Shown piece after piece: positions 9,095 to 18,073 of a stretch of DNA of 64,000 nt; within the stretch, counting starts at the first letter, position 1; each line of letters begins with the position of its first letter. A program made the position numbers and the translations under genes. This stretch comes from Achromobacter sp. Root83. GTDB lineage: Bacteria; Pseudomonadota; Gammaproteobacteria; Burkholderiales; Burkholderiaceae_B. The stretch lies in the NCBI RefSeq assembly GCF_001428845.1, contig NZ_LMIU01000009.1, forward strand, positions 102,510 through 166,509. Direction: 5' to 3'. Under the pieces are notes generated by a model. It ran no database searches and was not told the DNA's origin. It was given only the letters and a program-made list of their open reading frames with translations.

Positions 9095-10592
9095 AGGTGT
9101 CCCTTGACTCGAAACTGGCTCGAAGTTGGTTGACGGCATCTTCATAGCCGATGTTCTCGCCGATGTCCTGTTGCAGGAAGGCTTCCAAACGGGGATAGCG
9201 GGCAATGGCGTCGTCGAGCTGCGGGTCATTGCCGGCGGCATAGGCGCCCACGGCGATGAGGTCGCGGTTGCGCTGGTAGCGCGACAGGCTTTGCTTGAAC
9301 CGGCGCACCACGGCGAATTGCTGCGTCGAGATCAGCGAAGTCATGGCGCGCGAGATCGACGCCTCGATATCGATGGCGGGGTAGTGGCCCGCTTCGGCCA
9401 GGTGGCGCGACAGCACCACGTGGCCGTCCAGGATGGCGCGCGCGGAATCGGCGATGGGATCCTGCTGGTCATCGCCTTCGGCCAGCACGGTGTAGAACGC
9501 CGTGATGGAACCGGCCTTGCCGGAAGGACCGGGCGCACCCATGCCGGCGCGTTCGACCAGCATCGGCAGCTTGGCGAACACCGACGGCGGATAGCCCTTG
9601 GTGGCGGGCGGCTCGCCGATGGCCAGCGCGATTTCCCGTTGCGCCATCGCGTAGCGGGTCAGCGAGTCCATGATCAGCAGCACGTCCAGGCCCTGGTCGC
9701 GGAAGTGCTCGGCCAGGCGCGTGGCGTAGGCGGCGCCTTGCAGGCGCAGCAGCGCCGAGACGTCGGCGGGCGCAGCGACCACGACCGAGCGCGCCAGGCC
9801 TTCGGGGCCCAGGTTGTGCTCGATGAATTCCTTGACTTCGCGGCCCCGTTCACCGATCAGGCCCACGACGATGACGTCGGCCTTGGTGTAGCGGGCCATC
9901 ATGCCCAGCAACACGCTCTTGCCCACGCCGGAACCCGCGAACAGGCCCATGCGCTGGCCGCGGCCGACGGTCAGCAGGCCGTTGATGGCGCGCACGCCGG
10001 TGTCCAGCACGGTATCGATCGGCGCGCGCGACAGCGGGTTGATGGGCTGGGCGGAAAGGGGAGCCAGTTCGGCGCCCGTCAGCGGGCCCAGCCCGTCCAG
10101 CGGGCGGCCCGCGCCATCGAGCACGCGGCCCAGCAGCGCGTTGCCCACCGGCAGGTGACGGCCTAGCTGGGGCTTGGCATTGCCGTTCAATTCAGCCTTG
10201 CGCGGCAGCGGGATCTGGCGCTGCACAGGCGGTTCGCCGGGCACGACACGCGCGCCGGGGGGCAGGCCGGAGATATCGGCCTGGGGCATCAGGTACAGCG
10301 TATGGCCGTCGAAACCGACGACTTCGGCATCGGCCCAATGGTCGTGGCCGCGCGCGATCTCGATGCGGGCGGCGGCGCCCACCGGCAGACGCAGGCCGGT
10401 CGCGTGCAGCACCAGGCCGGTGGCCCGCGTGATCTTGCCGCTGACCAGCCATGGGTCGGTCGACGCGGCGCGGATCGAACCGATCTGCAACTGGGTCTGC
10501 CAGCGGTCGATGACGGGAGCCGCCGACGCCGGCGCGGCCGGCGGCAGCGCCGCGGCCTGGCCGGGTTGCACGGGGACCGGAGCGCCGTTCAC
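9087..10592 (-). CDS. fliI: Flagellum-specific export ATPase FliI
   Basis: FliI is the hexameric ATPase of the flagellar export apparatus, related to F1-beta. The Walker A motif AGSGVGKS is at about residues 219-226, the Walker B region LLIMDSLTR at 305-313, followed by the conserved [20 protein letters not shown]. The length of 501 residues is a little above the usual 440-460, because of an Ala/Pro-rich N-terminal extension of about 25 residues. It overlaps fliJ by 8 bp and fliH by 4 bp, so the three are probably translated in a coupled way. Confidence 0.97.
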   Translation of the reverse strand: MNGAPVPVQPGQAAALPPAAPASAAPVIDRWQTQLQIGSIRAASTDPWLVSGKITRATGLVLHATGLRLPVGAAARIEIARGHDHWADAEVVGFDGHTLYLMPQADISGLPPGARVVPGEPPVQRQIPLPRKAELNGNAKPQLGRHLPVGNALLGRVLDGAGRPLDGLGPLTGAELAPLSAQPINPLSRAPIDTVLDTGVRAINGLLTVGRGQRMGLFAGSGVGKSVLLGMMARYTKADVIVVGLIGERGREVKEFIEHNLGPEGLARSVVVAAPADVSALLRLQGAAYATRLAEHFRDQGLDVLLIMDSLTRYAMAQREIALAIGEPPATKGYPPSVFAKLPMLVERAGMGAPGPSGKAGSITAFYTVLAEGDDQQDPIADSARAILDGHVVLSRHLAEAGHYPAIDIEASISRAMTSLISTQQFAVVRRFKQSLSRYQRNRDLIAVGAYAAGNDPQLDDAIARYPRLEAFLQQDIGENIGYEDAVNQLRASFESRDTYA

Positions 10593-11332
10593 GCCGGTTC
10601 CTCCCAGGATGCGTTACGACCCAGCGAGGCCGCCACGCGCCGCCAGCGGGTCTGCAGCGTGGCGTCGATGTCGCCGAAGGGCGTTTCGGCGCGGCAGCCG
10701 CCGCGCGTGATGGATTCATCGGCCAGGACGCGCCAGTGGCCTTCTTTCAGTTCGTCCGCCAGGTGCAGGCGGATCAGTTCGATGTCGTCCGGGTTGGCCC
10801 ACAAACGCATCTGGCCGCCCGCGGTCGGATTGATGTGCAGCACATCGCGCACGGCGCTGGCCACGGTGTCGGGCTGTTCGGCGAGGGTGGTGCGAACGAC
10901 TTGCTGCGCAATATCCAGAGCCAGGGTCAGCAGGCTCTGGCCCATCTTTTCTTCCAGCGCGCCGAGCGACAGGGCGCAGGCTTCGACCAGGGCGTGCAGG
11001 CGCTGCGCTTCCGTGGCGGCCTGCGCGCGGCCCTCGGCCAGGCCTTCGGCGTAGCCCGCCTCGCGTCCGGCGGCAAAGCCGGCTTCGTGGCCGGCCTGCT
11101 GGCCCGCTTCGTGACCGGCGGCGTGGCCGCGCGCCATTCCTTCTTCGTGGCCTTCCGCAATGGCCTGAGCGCGCAACTGCGCCATCACCACAGCGGGATC
11201 CGGGCCCGGATCGGGTTCGGGTTCGGGCTCGACTTCGACGGGCGCCGGCTCGTCGAACGACAGCATCTGCCAGCGCCGCCAGGCGGCGCTGCGCGAGATG
11301 AGCGTCGTCGCGCCGTGGTCCGCTTCAGACAT
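10589..11332 (-). CDS. fliH: Flagellar export regulator FliH
   Basis: FliH holds FliI in check and tethers it to the C-ring through FliN. The start ATG at 11332 ([20 protein letters not shown]) overlaps fliG by 8 bp; the frame open upstream of it is a shadow of fliG. The central region has glycine-spaced helical repeats of the AxxxG type ([20 protein letters not shown]), a known FliH/HrpE feature. The C-terminal half holds the V-ATPase E-like domain, ending [20 protein letters not shown]. The length of 247 residues is normal. Confidence 0.95.
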   Translation of the reverse strand: MSEADHGATTLISRSAAWRRWQMLSFDEPAPVEVEPEPEPDPGPDPAVVMAQLRAQAIAEGHEEGMARGHAAGHEAGQQAGHEAGFAAGREAGYAEGLAEGRAQAATEAQRLHALVEACALSLGALEEKMGQSLLTLALDIAQQVVRTTLAEQPDTVASAVRDVLHINPTAGGQMRLWANPDDIELIRLHLADELKEGHWRVLADESITRGGCRAETPFGDIDATLQTRWRRVAASLGRNASWEEPA

Positions 11333-12335
11333 ACGCGTCGTCTCCGGAGTTGCCCAGGACAATCTGGCCGCTTTCGGCCAGGCGGCGGGCGATCTGGAGG
11401 ATCTTCTTCTGTTCGGTCTCGACCTTGGACATGCGGATCGGGCCTTGCGCTTCCAGGTCCTCGCGCAGCATTTCGGCCGCACGGCTGGACATGTTGCGCA
11501 GGAACTTCGCGCGCAGCTCTTCCTGGGCGCCCTTGAGCGCGACCATGAGCGTGTCGTTGTCGATTTCCTTGAGGATGAGCTGGATGGCGCGATCCTCGAC
11601 GTCGAGCAGGTTGTCGAAGACGAACATCTCGTCGATGATCTTCTGCGCCAGGTCGTTGTCGCGTTCGCGCAGGCTGGCGACGACCGTCTCTTCCTGGGTC
11701 GAGTTCATCATGTTCAGGATCTCGGCCGCGGTGCGCACGCCACCCATCTTGCTGCGCTTGGCGCCCTGGCCGGCGAGTACCGAATTCAGCACTTCGGTCA
11801 GTTCGGACAGCGCGGCAGGCTGGACGCCGCCGAACGTGGCGATGCGCAGCATGACGTCGTTGCGCAGGCGTTCGGTCAGCAGCGCCAGTACGCCCGCGGC
11901 GCGGTCGCGCTCCAGGTGCACCAGGATGGTCGCGATGATCTGCGGATGCTCGTCGCCGATCAGTTCGGCCACGGTGTTCGGGTCCAGCCAGTTCAGCGCG
12001 TCGATGCCGCTGCCGCCGTCGCCGGCTTCCAGGATGTCTTCGATCAGGCCGGCGGCGCGGTCGCTGCCCAGCGCCTTGGTCAGCACACTGCGGATGTAAT
12101 CGTCGGAACCCAGCGTGACGGCCATGAACTGGTCGGCTTCCTGGCGGAACTCTTCCAGCACCACGGCGACGTCGTTGCGCGTGACCTGCTTCAGGCTGGC
12201 CATGGCGCCGCCGACCTGCTGGACTTCACGGGCGCTGAGGTACTTGAAGACCTCGGCTGCGGCGTCCTCGCCCAGCGACATCATCAGGACGGCGCTGCGC
12301 GTCATGCCGTCCATGGGTAGGGAATCATTTTTCAT
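11325..12335 (-). CDS. fliG: Flagellar motor switch protein FliG
   Basis: FliG is the upper C-ring protein that contacts the stator and the MS ring. The conserved EHPQ motif is at about residues 129-132, and the charged torque helix lies in the C-terminal domain (DLAQKIIDEMFVFDNLLDVE, then DRAIQLILKEID). The length of 336 residues is normal for the family. It overlaps fliF by 11 bp and fliH by 8 bp. The end, [15 protein letters not shown], carries the usual acidic tail. Confidence 0.98.
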   Translation of the reverse strand: MKNDSLPMDGMTRSAVLMMSLGEDAAAEVFKYLSAREVQQVGGAMASLKQVTRNDVAVVLEEFRQEADQFMAVTLGSDDYIRSVLTKALGSDRAAGLIEDILEAGDGGSGIDALNWLDPNTVAELIGDEHPQIIATILVHLERDRAAGVLALLTERLRNDVMLRIATFGGVQPAALSELTEVLNSVLAGQGAKRSKMGGVRTAAEILNMMNSTQEETVVASLRERDNDLAQKIIDEMFVFDNLLDVEDRAIQLILKEIDNDTLMVALKGAQEELRAKFLRNMSSRAAEMLREDLEAQGPIRMSKVETEQKKILQIARRLAESGQIVLGNSGDDAYV

Positions 12336-14004
12336 CTTTGCTCATCCAGGTGCGCAGAACCATTGCGACAGCGCGCGGATCCTTGTTGGCCATGGTGCGG
12401 GCGCGCTCCAGGTTGTCCTGGTAGCGGTCCGTTTCCTTGGCGCGGGCCAGGTCCTGGGCCTCGCGCGCCGCTTCGACGCGCTCGGCTTCAGCCATTTCCG
12501 GATCGACCGGCGGGTACAGGTAGTCGCCCACCGTGCGGCGCAGCTTGCGATACAGCCACAGTGCCAGCACGCCACCCAGCAGCCACGCCAGAATCGTCTT
12601 GAACAGCGAGATCATTTCGGGATCGCGCCACATCGGCACCGGCGGCGGGCCGTCGTTGAACTGGCTGTTCACCAGGTTCAGCGAGTCGCCGCGGGATTCG
12701 GAATAACCCATGGCTTCGCGCACCAGGTTGGTGAGCTTGTTCAGTTCTTCAGGCGGCAGGGCCTGGGGCTCGCCGTCCTTGTCGCGGATGTAATTCACCA
12801 CCACGGCGACCGACAGGCGCTTCAGGTTGCCCATCGGCTGCTTGATGTGGCTGATGGTGCGGTCCACTTCATAGTTGGTGGTCGCGTCGCGGCGTTCATT
12901 CAGATTGGTGGCAGGAGCCTGAGTGCCGGTTTGCTGCTGTTGCTGCTGTTGCTGCTGCGCGTTGGCCGGTTGCTGCGGCTGGCCGGGGCGGGGAGGCTGC
13001 GGTTGCGGCGGGTTGGCAATCGGCGCCTGCGCGTTGGCCGGCGCCTGGTTCGACAGCGCGCCGGGCACGCCCTGGGCCGGATTGACGCCGCGCTGGGTCG
13101 AATCGCTGGTCTGCTGGCTGCGCACGGCGGCCTGGCCCGGTTCCTGATTGGGACGGTAAACCTCGGACGTTTCCTCGCGGCGGGAGAAGTCGACGTCGGC
13201 GCTGGCTTGCGCATGCACGTTGCCCGACCCGACCAGCGGATTCAGGATGGTGAGGATGCGTTCGACGGTGCGTTGTTCTGTTTCGCGCACGAAGCGCAAC
13301 TGGTCCGCGTCCATGCCGCGGCCTTCGCCCACCGGCGCCGACAGCAGGCGGCCGTTCTGGTCGACGATGGACACGCTCTCGGCGGTCAGTTCGGGCACGC
13401 TGGAGGCGATCAGCCAGGAGATGGCCGAAACCTGGGAATCGCTCAGACTGCGGCCAGGGTATACATTCAACAGTACCGACGCGGTGGGCGCCTGGCGCTC
13501 ACGCACGAACAGCGACTGGCGCGGCATGGCCAGGTGGACGCGTGCGTGCTGCACGGTATGCATGGCTTCGATCGACCGGGCCAGCTCGCCTTCCAGACCG
13601 CGCTGATAGTTGATCTGTTCCGCGAACTGGCTGGCGCCAAAACGGGCATTGTCCATCAGCTCGAAGCCGACGGAGCCGCCGCGTGGCAAGCCTTGCGAAG
13701 CCAGTTGCAGCCGTGCGTCGTACACGCGGTCGGCCGGTACGAGCAGCGCGGTGCCGGTCTCGTTGTAGCGGTAGGGCACGTTCATCGTACCCAGCGCCGT
13801 CACGATGGCGCCGCCATCGCGATCGTCCAGGTTCGAGAACAGGACCTTGTACTTCGGTTCGCTGCTCCACATCGCCACGGCGACGATCACCGCGACCGCC
13901 GCGGCGGCGGCGCCGAGGAGGATGGGCTTGGGCAGCGCCCGAATCCTTTCCAGCACGGGGAACTTGGCCAGTAGCGATGAGCTCAGGGTAGCCTGCTGAT
14001 TCAT
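12325..14004 (-). CDS. fliF: Flagellar MS-ring protein FliF
   Basis: FliF builds the MS ring in the inner membrane, on which the rest of the basal body assembles. Two membrane helices are visible: near residues 28-47 (KPILLGAAAAAVAVIVAVAM) and near 455-475 (TILAWLLGGVLALWLYRKL). Between them lie the ring-building motifs, including SNLDDRDGGAIVTAL and MPRQSLFVRERQAPTASVLL. A Gln- and Pro-rich insertion with a run of glutamines occurs around residues 330-360. The C-terminal tail binds FliG. It is the first gene of the minus-strand run toward fliK and is divergent from fliE. Confidence 0.97.
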   Translation of the reverse strand: MNQQATLSSSLLAKFPVLERIRALPKPILLGAAAAAVAVIVAVAMWSSEPKYKVLFSNLDDRDGGAIVTALGTMNVPYRYNETGTALLVPADRVYDARLQLASQGLPRGGSVGFELMDNARFGASQFAEQINYQRGLEGELARSIEAMHTVQHARVHLAMPRQSLFVRERQAPTASVLLNVYPGRSLSDSQVSAISWLIASSVPELTAESVSIVDQNGRLLSAPVGEGRGMDADQLRFVRETEQRTVERILTILNPLVGSGNVHAQASADVDFSRREETSEVYRPNQEPGQAAVRSQQTSDSTQRGVNPAQGVPGALSNQAPANAQAPIANPPQPQPPRPGQPQQPANAQQQQQQQQQTGTQAPATNLNERRDATTNYEVDRTISHIKQPMGNLKRLSVAVVVNYIRDKDGEPQALPPEELNKLTNLVREAMGYSESRGDSLNLVNSQFNDGPPPVPMWRDPEMISLFKTILAWLLGGVLALWLYRKLRRTVGDYLYPPVDPEMAEAERVEAAREAQDLARAKETDRYQDNLERARTMANKDPRAVAMVLRTWMSKDEK

Positions 14005-14146
14005 CGACGGCTCCCGCTGGCTTCGCGGAGCAGGGAAGAGGACTTCATGTCTGGGTAGGGCAGATTACACATGCAACGTGCTTCTGGTCTGGGAAGAGCG
14101 TGGATTATTGCCCCTGAGACGGCAATCCCAATCGTTGAAAACAGCC

Positions 14147-14173
14147 GTTTTTTGGCGTTACTTGTCCCCTATG
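14147..14173 (+). repeat. Direct repeat copy 1 in fliF/fliE region
   Basis: This 27-bp unit begins GTTTTTTGGCGTTACTTGTC and ends CTATG. It matches the unit at 14241-14267 at 23 of 27 positions, in the same orientation, 94 bp apart. Its function is unknown; an activator or sigma-factor contact for flagellar class II promoters is one possibility. Confidence 0.7.
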
Positions 14174-14240
14174 TCGATGGCAATGCGCAAAGCCGCGCCA
14201 CGTAAGGGGGCGAGGGGGGCTGCATTTGGGGAAATGTCGG

Positions 14241-14267
14241 GTTTTTTGGCGGTTCTTGTCGGCTATG
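14241..14267 (+). repeat. Direct repeat copy 2 in fliF/fliE region
   Basis: This 27-bp unit begins GTTTTTTGGCGGTTCTTGTC and ends CTATG, and is the partner of the copy at 14147-14173. The invariant core is GTTTTTTGGCG followed by CTTGTC three bases later. This copy is 71 bp upstream of the fliE start codon. Confidence 0.7.
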
Positions 14268-14337
14268 GACGCGTCCGATCGGCGTTACGCTCTGTATGCA
14301 CATTGGCGTAATCCCCCCACCAGCAAGGAATCAGGTA

Positions 14338-14670
14338 ATGGCTGTCTCAGGCTTGTCCGGCATCGAAAGCATGCTCCAGCAGATGCGCACGGTAGTGACC
14401 AAGGCGGAAACCGGCAATTTTGCCGCGGGCGAAGTCGCAGGTCAGCCCGACGGCTTCGCCGCGGAACTGCAGCGCTCCATCCGCCGCGTGACGTCCGCGC
14501 AAAACGCCGCCAGCAACCAGGCCAAGGCGTTCGAGCTGGGCGCGCCGGATATTTCGTTGAATGACGTCATGGTCGACATGCAGAAGGCCAGCCTCGGCTT
14601 CCAGACGGCGGTTCAGGTGCGCAACAAGCTGGTTGCGGCCTATAAGGAAATCTCCTCGATGGCCGTCTGA
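14338..14670 (+). CDS. fliE: Flagellar hook-basal body adaptor FliE
   Basis: FliE joins the MS ring to the proximal rod. The ATG at 14338 is preceded by AAGGA and gives a 110-residue product, the family length; upstream in-frame starts would give an unrelated leader. The conserved C-terminal stretch [20 protein letters not shown] with [15 protein letters not shown] is the FliE signature. As in enterobacteria, it stands alone and divergent from the fliF run. Confidence 0.97.
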   Translation: MAVSGLSGIESMLQQMRTVVTKAETGNFAAGEVAGQPDGFAAELQRSIRRVTSAQNAASNQAKAFELGAPDISLNDVMVDMQKASLGFQTAVQVRNKLVAAYKEISSMAV

Positions 14671-14687
14671 GCCCGCAGGCGGGCGCG

Positions 14688-14710
14688 GGGCCTTTCCCAG
14701 GGGAAGGCCC
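14688..14710. terminator. Probable terminator hairpin between fliE and ycgR
   Basis: GGGCCTTTCCC (14688-14698) pairs with GGGAAGGCCC (14701-14710) with one bulged base. The two genes on either side are convergent, so a bidirectional terminator is expected here. The T-run after it is weak. Confidence 0.45.
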
Positions 14711-14718
14711 GCGTCCGT

Positions 14719-15531
14719 TCAGTTGCGCTGCGCGCCTTTCTCCAGGCGCCACACCACCTGCTGCAGCCAGTTCTCCTGGCGCGCATTCAAATTCAGGAAC
14801 AGTGCTCCCAGGTGGCTGACCGGCGGCTCGCCGGTGAGCGACACGTGCTTGGGCGCCGAGTCGTCTGGACTGTCCGGATTGTCCGCGACGGCCATGGGCT
14901 GGCCTGAAACCGGGTACACATTGCGAACTTCCAGGTCGGCGTTGAGCTTGCCGAGGTCGCCGAAATCCAGTTGCACGTCTTCCATCACGGTGCCGCTTGC
15001 GGGCAGCAAGCCCACCGGCAGGCCCACGCGCAACCCCACGCCATCCACCGAGATATCGCGGATCGTGAAGCCGACCGGCTTGTCCGCGGCTGCGGGCTGC
15101 CACGAGGCAAAGCAGCGGCTGGCGCTGGAGATCATCGAGGCGCGGAACATCTTGCGGCGCTGGATACGGGCCAGGCGGTCCGGGAAGGGCGACATCAGCG
15201 CGGCGCTGCCGTCATCGAAGTGGATCACCTCGGGCCGCGCTACGCGAAAACGGATCTGCACGCCGCCATAGGCGGTGGCATTGAAATAGAAGGTGGTGCC
15301 GCTCAGCAGGCCCATGGAGTCGGACTGTTCGAAGTCCGCCCCGGCGTAGTCGCGCGGGCGCCAGAAAAACTGGCGCGTTTCCTTGTCGGCGCCGAGGATC
15401 AGCACGGCGATCTCGCGGTCCGCCGCGTCGCGCACGAGGATGTGGCTGTCGGGGTGCGTCAGTTCAAACAGAGCTGAGCGCATGTCTTCCGGCCGGGTCA
15501 GCAGGAATTCCGGGTCGCTGGCATCCAACAC
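14719..15531 (-). CDS. ycgR: YcgR-type flagellar brake protein, c-di-GMP binding
   Basis: YcgR slows or biases the flagellar motor when bound to cyclic di-GMP. The 270-residue product has an N-terminal YcgR/PilZN domain and a C-terminal PilZ domain. Both c-di-GMP motifs are present: RKMFR (RxxxR) at about residues 126-130 and DISVDG (DxSxxG) at about 159-164. The start is taken as GTG at 15531, because AAGGA lies eight bases before it, partly in the stop codon of the gene upstream; a TTG one codon later is also possible. It is the last gene of the flaG-to-ycgR run, so the brake is probably made with the late flagellar genes. The motor effect is inferred from the family. Confidence 0.9.
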   Translation of the reverse strand: MLDASDPEFLLTRPEDMRSALFELTHPDSHILVRDAADREIAVLILGADKETRQFFWRPRDYAGADFEQSDSMGLLSGTTFYFNATAYGGVQIRFRVARPEVIHFDDGSAALMSPFPDRLARIQRRKMFRASMISSASRCFASWQPAAADKPVGFTIRDISVDGVGLRVGLPVGLLPASGTVMEDVQLDFGDLGKLNADLEVRNVYPVSGQPMAVADNPDSPDDSAPKHVSLTGEPPVSHLGALFLNLNARQENWLQQVVWRLEKGAQRN

Positions 15532-15542
15532 GTTGATAATCC

Positions 15543-15869
15543 TTAGGTAATGAGATCGGGCTGCGGGGCGCCGGGCAGTTCGCGCGATTCCAGGCGATAG
15601 AGCCAAGCCAGCAATTCTGCCACCGCCACGTAGAGTTGGGGTGGAATATGTGCATCCAGGTCGACCTGCATGAGCAAACCCACCAATTCGCGGGATTCAT
15701 GCACGTACAGCCCGTGTTCTTCGGCGGCGCGCACGATGGTGTCGGCCAGTTGGCCGTAGCCCTTGGCCACGACGCGCGGCGCGCCGTCCTTTTCGTCATA
15801 GGAGATCGCGACCGCCGCGTTGCGGTTGGCATTGGGGCCATTGTCCGCGGTAGGGGGGGTAATGCTCAT
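15543..15869 (-). CDS. FhlB: FlhB cytoplasmic-domain homologue
   Basis: The 108-residue product resembles the C-terminal cytoplasmic domain of FlhB, the export-switch protein, without any membrane part. The match covers AVAISYDEKDGAPRVVAKGY, the middle helix region with GLYVHESRELVGLL, and IPPQLYVAVAELLAWLYRLE. The self-cleaving NPTH of true FlhB is absent; NRNAAVAI stands in its place, so it should not autocleave. Its start overlaps the stop of the FliK-type gene upstream in an ATGA, which suggests the two work together. A role in export-substrate choice is inferred; small FlhB-tail homologues of this type are known in several bacteria. Confidence 0.85.
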   Translation of the reverse strand: MSITPPTADNGPNANRNAAVAISYDEKDGAPRVVAKGYGQLADTIVRAAEEHGLYVHESRELVGLLMQVDLDAHIPPQLYVAVAELLAWLYRLESRELPGAPQPDLIT

Positions 15870-17233
15870 CAGTAATCGGCCGGGATGACGGGGCGCGGTT
15901 CGACCACGCTTACCGAAAGATTGCTCAGGGTGAGGCCGGCGGCAAGCAGGCGCGAACGCAGCGTGTCCGAAGAACCGTTGATTTCGGTGGCGCTGTGCGG
16001 CGCGATAAGCTGCAGCACGATCTGGTCGCCGGCCAGATTCAGCCGGGCATCGACGAGGCCCAGGCGCGGAAGATCCAGTTTCAGGCGCGTCGCCCAGGTG
16101 GGAACCGCCGACTCGCGGTCCGCGCCATAGGGGTCGCGTTCCACTTCCCATTCCATGGGTGTGCCGGGCCAGGCTTCGCCTTGCCAGTGCAGCGTCTGGT
16201 TGGCCAATACATCGAGCTGCTGGCGCACCAGCACGGTCAAATCCTGATGTATGCCTGCAATGGGTGCGCCGGGCGTGGACGAGCCCGACGACGCCGGACC
16301 GGACGGCGCGTCCGCGCCGGCGCCGGACCGGCTTGCGCCCGACGACTCGGCCCGGCCACGGTTCTGCGTGTTGGCTTGCGAGGCGTCTTTGGCCAGATGG
16401 GCCTGCGGCTCATTCTGCAAGGTGGACGGATTGGTTCGGCCAAAGACCATGTCGGTCAGGTGCGATTCGTAGAACAGCCCGCTGGTTTGCAGCGCGACCC
16501 GCAAGGCTTGTCCCAAAGCCCGCGCCGACGGGCCGCCCGCCGCCAATGCGGCATGGGACGCGGCATCGGGCCCCTTGGCGCCGTGGGCGCCATTGGCCAG
16601 GCCGGCGGCATGCGCGGCGGGCTTGGCGGCCGCCGTGTCGGCGGCGCCCGCCGTGGCGGTCGGCAGGGCCGGAGGCGGGGTGCCGGCCGGCTGGGCCGAG
16701 GCGGGCTGGCCGGGTAGGGCAGCTTGGCCGGGTTGTCCGGGTTGCCCGGGTTGCCCGGTTGGGCCGGGTTGGCCAGCCGCGGCCTGGCCGCTGGCCGTGC
16801 CGCCGGGCGGGGTGCCGCTAGAATCCGCGTTCCAGAGCGGTGCTCGTCCCTGGACGGGCGGCGCGGCTTCTGGAAACTGGGCCAGCAAGGCAAGAATGGT
16901 GCGGGCGGTCGTGCCCAGCGTGGTCGGGGCGGATGCCGTCGTGTCGCTGCTGGTGACCAGGCCGCGGGCGGCCAGGGCCAGCGCCGCGGCGACTTTGGGG
17001 TCGACAACAGTATTCTGGCGGTCGCCTCGGGCGCCGCCAGTCTGTATGCCTTGCTGGGAATCGCGAGTGGATCCGTCCGACGGTCCGGGCCTTTCGGGGC
17101 TGCCGGGCTGGCTGACGGCGTCGGCTCGCGCGCCCGAAATCTGGTTGGCGTTCGCGGCGGACATCGTCGTGCCAAGCACGGCGTCCAGCCGCTGCACCAG
17201 GACGTTGCCAAGCGCGGCGGGACCGATACTCAT
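15869..17233 (-). CDS. Second FliK-type hook-length control protein
   Basis: The product (454 residues) has a long low-complexity N-terminal part and a conserved C-terminal hook-length domain at about residues 340-454, with LKLDLPRLGLVDARLNLAGD and the following QIVLQLIAPHSATEI. The N-terminal part includes a collagen-like run of GQP units around residues 160-175 and is rich in Ala, Gly and Pro. It overlaps fliT by four bases (ATGA) at its start and fhlB by three at its stop. It differs in sequence from the FliK at 7226-8617 and is fused in one run with fliD-S-T rather than with hook genes. What it measures or regulates is not known; a second ruler or a substrate-switch factor are possible. 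Confidence 0.85.
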   Translation of the reverse strand: MSIGPAALGNVLVQRLDAVLGTTMSAANANQISGARADAVSQPGSPERPGPSDGSTRDSQQGIQTGGARGDRQNTVVDPKVAAALALAARGLVTSSDTTASAPTTLGTTARTILALLAQFPEAAPPVQGRAPLWNADSSGTPPGGTASGQAAAGQPGPTGQPGQPGQPGQAALPGQPASAQPAGTPPPALPTATAGAADTAAAKPAAHAAGLANGAHGAKGPDAASHAALAAGGPSARALGQALRVALQTSGLFYESHLTDMVFGRTNPSTLQNEPQAHLAKDASQANTQNRGRAESSGASRSGAGADAPSGPASSGSSTPGAPIAGIHQDLTVLVRQQLDVLANQTLHWQGEAWPGTPMEWEVERDPYGADRESAVPTWATRLKLDLPRLGLVDARLNLAGDQIVLQLIAPHSATEINGSSDTLRSRLLAAGLTLSNLSVSVVEPRPVIPADY

Positions 17234-17580
17234 TCTTCAGGCGCCTGGTTGCCGTACGCGGACAGCAGGGTCTGTTGGCGCTTCATGCGTCCCAGCAGTT
17301 CACCCAGCCGCGCCAGTTGCGGCAGCGCCAGGTCCCGCGTCAGCGCGTCGTTTTCCAGGATGCGCACGAGCAGGTCGTACTTCATGCTGCGGCCGGCTTC
17401 GTCCAGGGGGCTGGAACGTTCGGCATGGCGCAGGCGCTCCACCTGTTCGCAATAGAGCTGGCCGTGGGCGAGCGCGGTATCCCAGTCGCCGGCCTGGGCG
17501 GCCGTCAACATCTCGCCCGTGGATATGGCGATATCCTGATACTGTTCCAGGATGGCGGAGTACTGGGTAAGGGACGTCAT
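17230..17580 (-). CDS. fliT: Flagellar export chaperone FliT
   Basis: FliT is the chaperone of the filament cap FliD and, in some species, a regulator of flagellar genes. The 116-residue product starting MTSLTQYSAILEQYQDIAIS is helical and has the length and position of FliT, after fliS. An alternative ATG at 17631 would add 17 residues and overlap the fliS stop as ATGA. The family is weakly conserved, so the call relies on context as well as on the helical pattern (GEMLTAAQAGDWDTALAHGQ). Confidence 0.85.
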   Translation of the reverse strand: MTSLTQYSAILEQYQDIAISTGEMLTAAQAGDWDTALAHGQLYCEQVERLRHAERSSPLDEAGRSMKYDLLVRILENDALTRDLALPQLARLGELLGRMKRQQTLLSAYGNQAPEE

Positions 17581-17627
17581 AGAAATCTCGGGCGTTCGAT
17601 GGCTGGCTGAATTCGTCGTATGGGCCA

Positions 17628-18056
17628 TCAAAGCTGTGCGCCGGGTGCGGGTCGGTCGATGGAGGTCTGCCAGGCCTCGGCCAGGTCCGCCAGCAGGCGG
17701 TCCGCGATGTCGAGCTGTTCGATGTCCGCCTTCAGGTTTGCCATCAGAAGGGTGCGGACAATGTAGTCGTAGAGGCGGCCGAGGTTGGCGGCGATGTCGC
17801 CGCCAGCCTCCATGTTAAGGCCCATTTTCAGGCCTTCGTCGACGATCTTGATCGCCTTGGTGATTGCCGCGCCCCGTTCGGCCACGCGGCCTTCCTGCAA
17901 GTGGATGCGCGCCTGCCCGATCGCCGCCCGCGCACCATGGTAGAGCAGAGTGATCAGCCTTTCCGGGGTGGCGCTCATGACTTGCGTTTCCAGGCCGATA
18001 TCGGCGTAGGAGCGGGCAGAGTATGAGCCTGAGGGGCGGCGTGCGGCGTACGTCAT
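17628..18056 (-). CDS. fliS: Flagellin export chaperone FliS
   Basis: FliS binds the C-terminus of flagellin and keeps it unfolded for export. The 142-residue product has the conserved start YADIGLETQVMSATPERLIT followed by LLYHGA, and the helix DYIVRTLLMANLKADIEQL that closes the bundle. The flagellin gene itself is not in this window. It lies 17 bp after fliD. Confidence 0.96.
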   Translation of the reverse strand: MTYAARRPSGSYSARSYADIGLETQVMSATPERLITLLYHGARAAIGQARIHLQEGRVAERGAAITKAIKIVDEGLKMGLNMEAGGDIAANLGRLYDYIVRTLLMANLKADIEQLDIADRLLADLAEAWQTSIDRPAPGAQL

Positions 18057-18073
18057 TAATGCATCTTCTTGGG

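Larger units (their letters stand above)
14005..14337. promoter_or_regulatory. Divergent fliF/fliE control region
   Basis: These 333 bp separate the fliF and fliE starts and must hold the promoters for both. I see no sigma-28 pattern (no TAAA-type -35 box in either direction) and no sigma-54 GG-GC pattern with correct spacing. The only clear structure is a 27-bp imperfect direct repeat, described separately, and a small inverted repeat ATTGCC...GGCAAT around 14106-14125. Confidence 0.6.

Noticed and set aside
7103-9133. Open frame of 676 codons on the plus strand
   Set aside because: Antisense to fliK and fliJ; low-complexity Gly/Arg-rich product mirrors the Ala/Gln-rich FliK.
14147-14173. 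Sigma-54 promoter reading TGGC...TTGT
   Set aside because: The gap between TGGC and TTGT is five bases, not seven, and the GC of the -12 element is missing; the same holds for the copy at 14241.
16690-16770. Tandem repeat in DNA near GGGTTGCCCGG units
   Set aside because: It encodes the GQP repeats of the second FliK-type protein, so it is a coding repeat and not a separate element.
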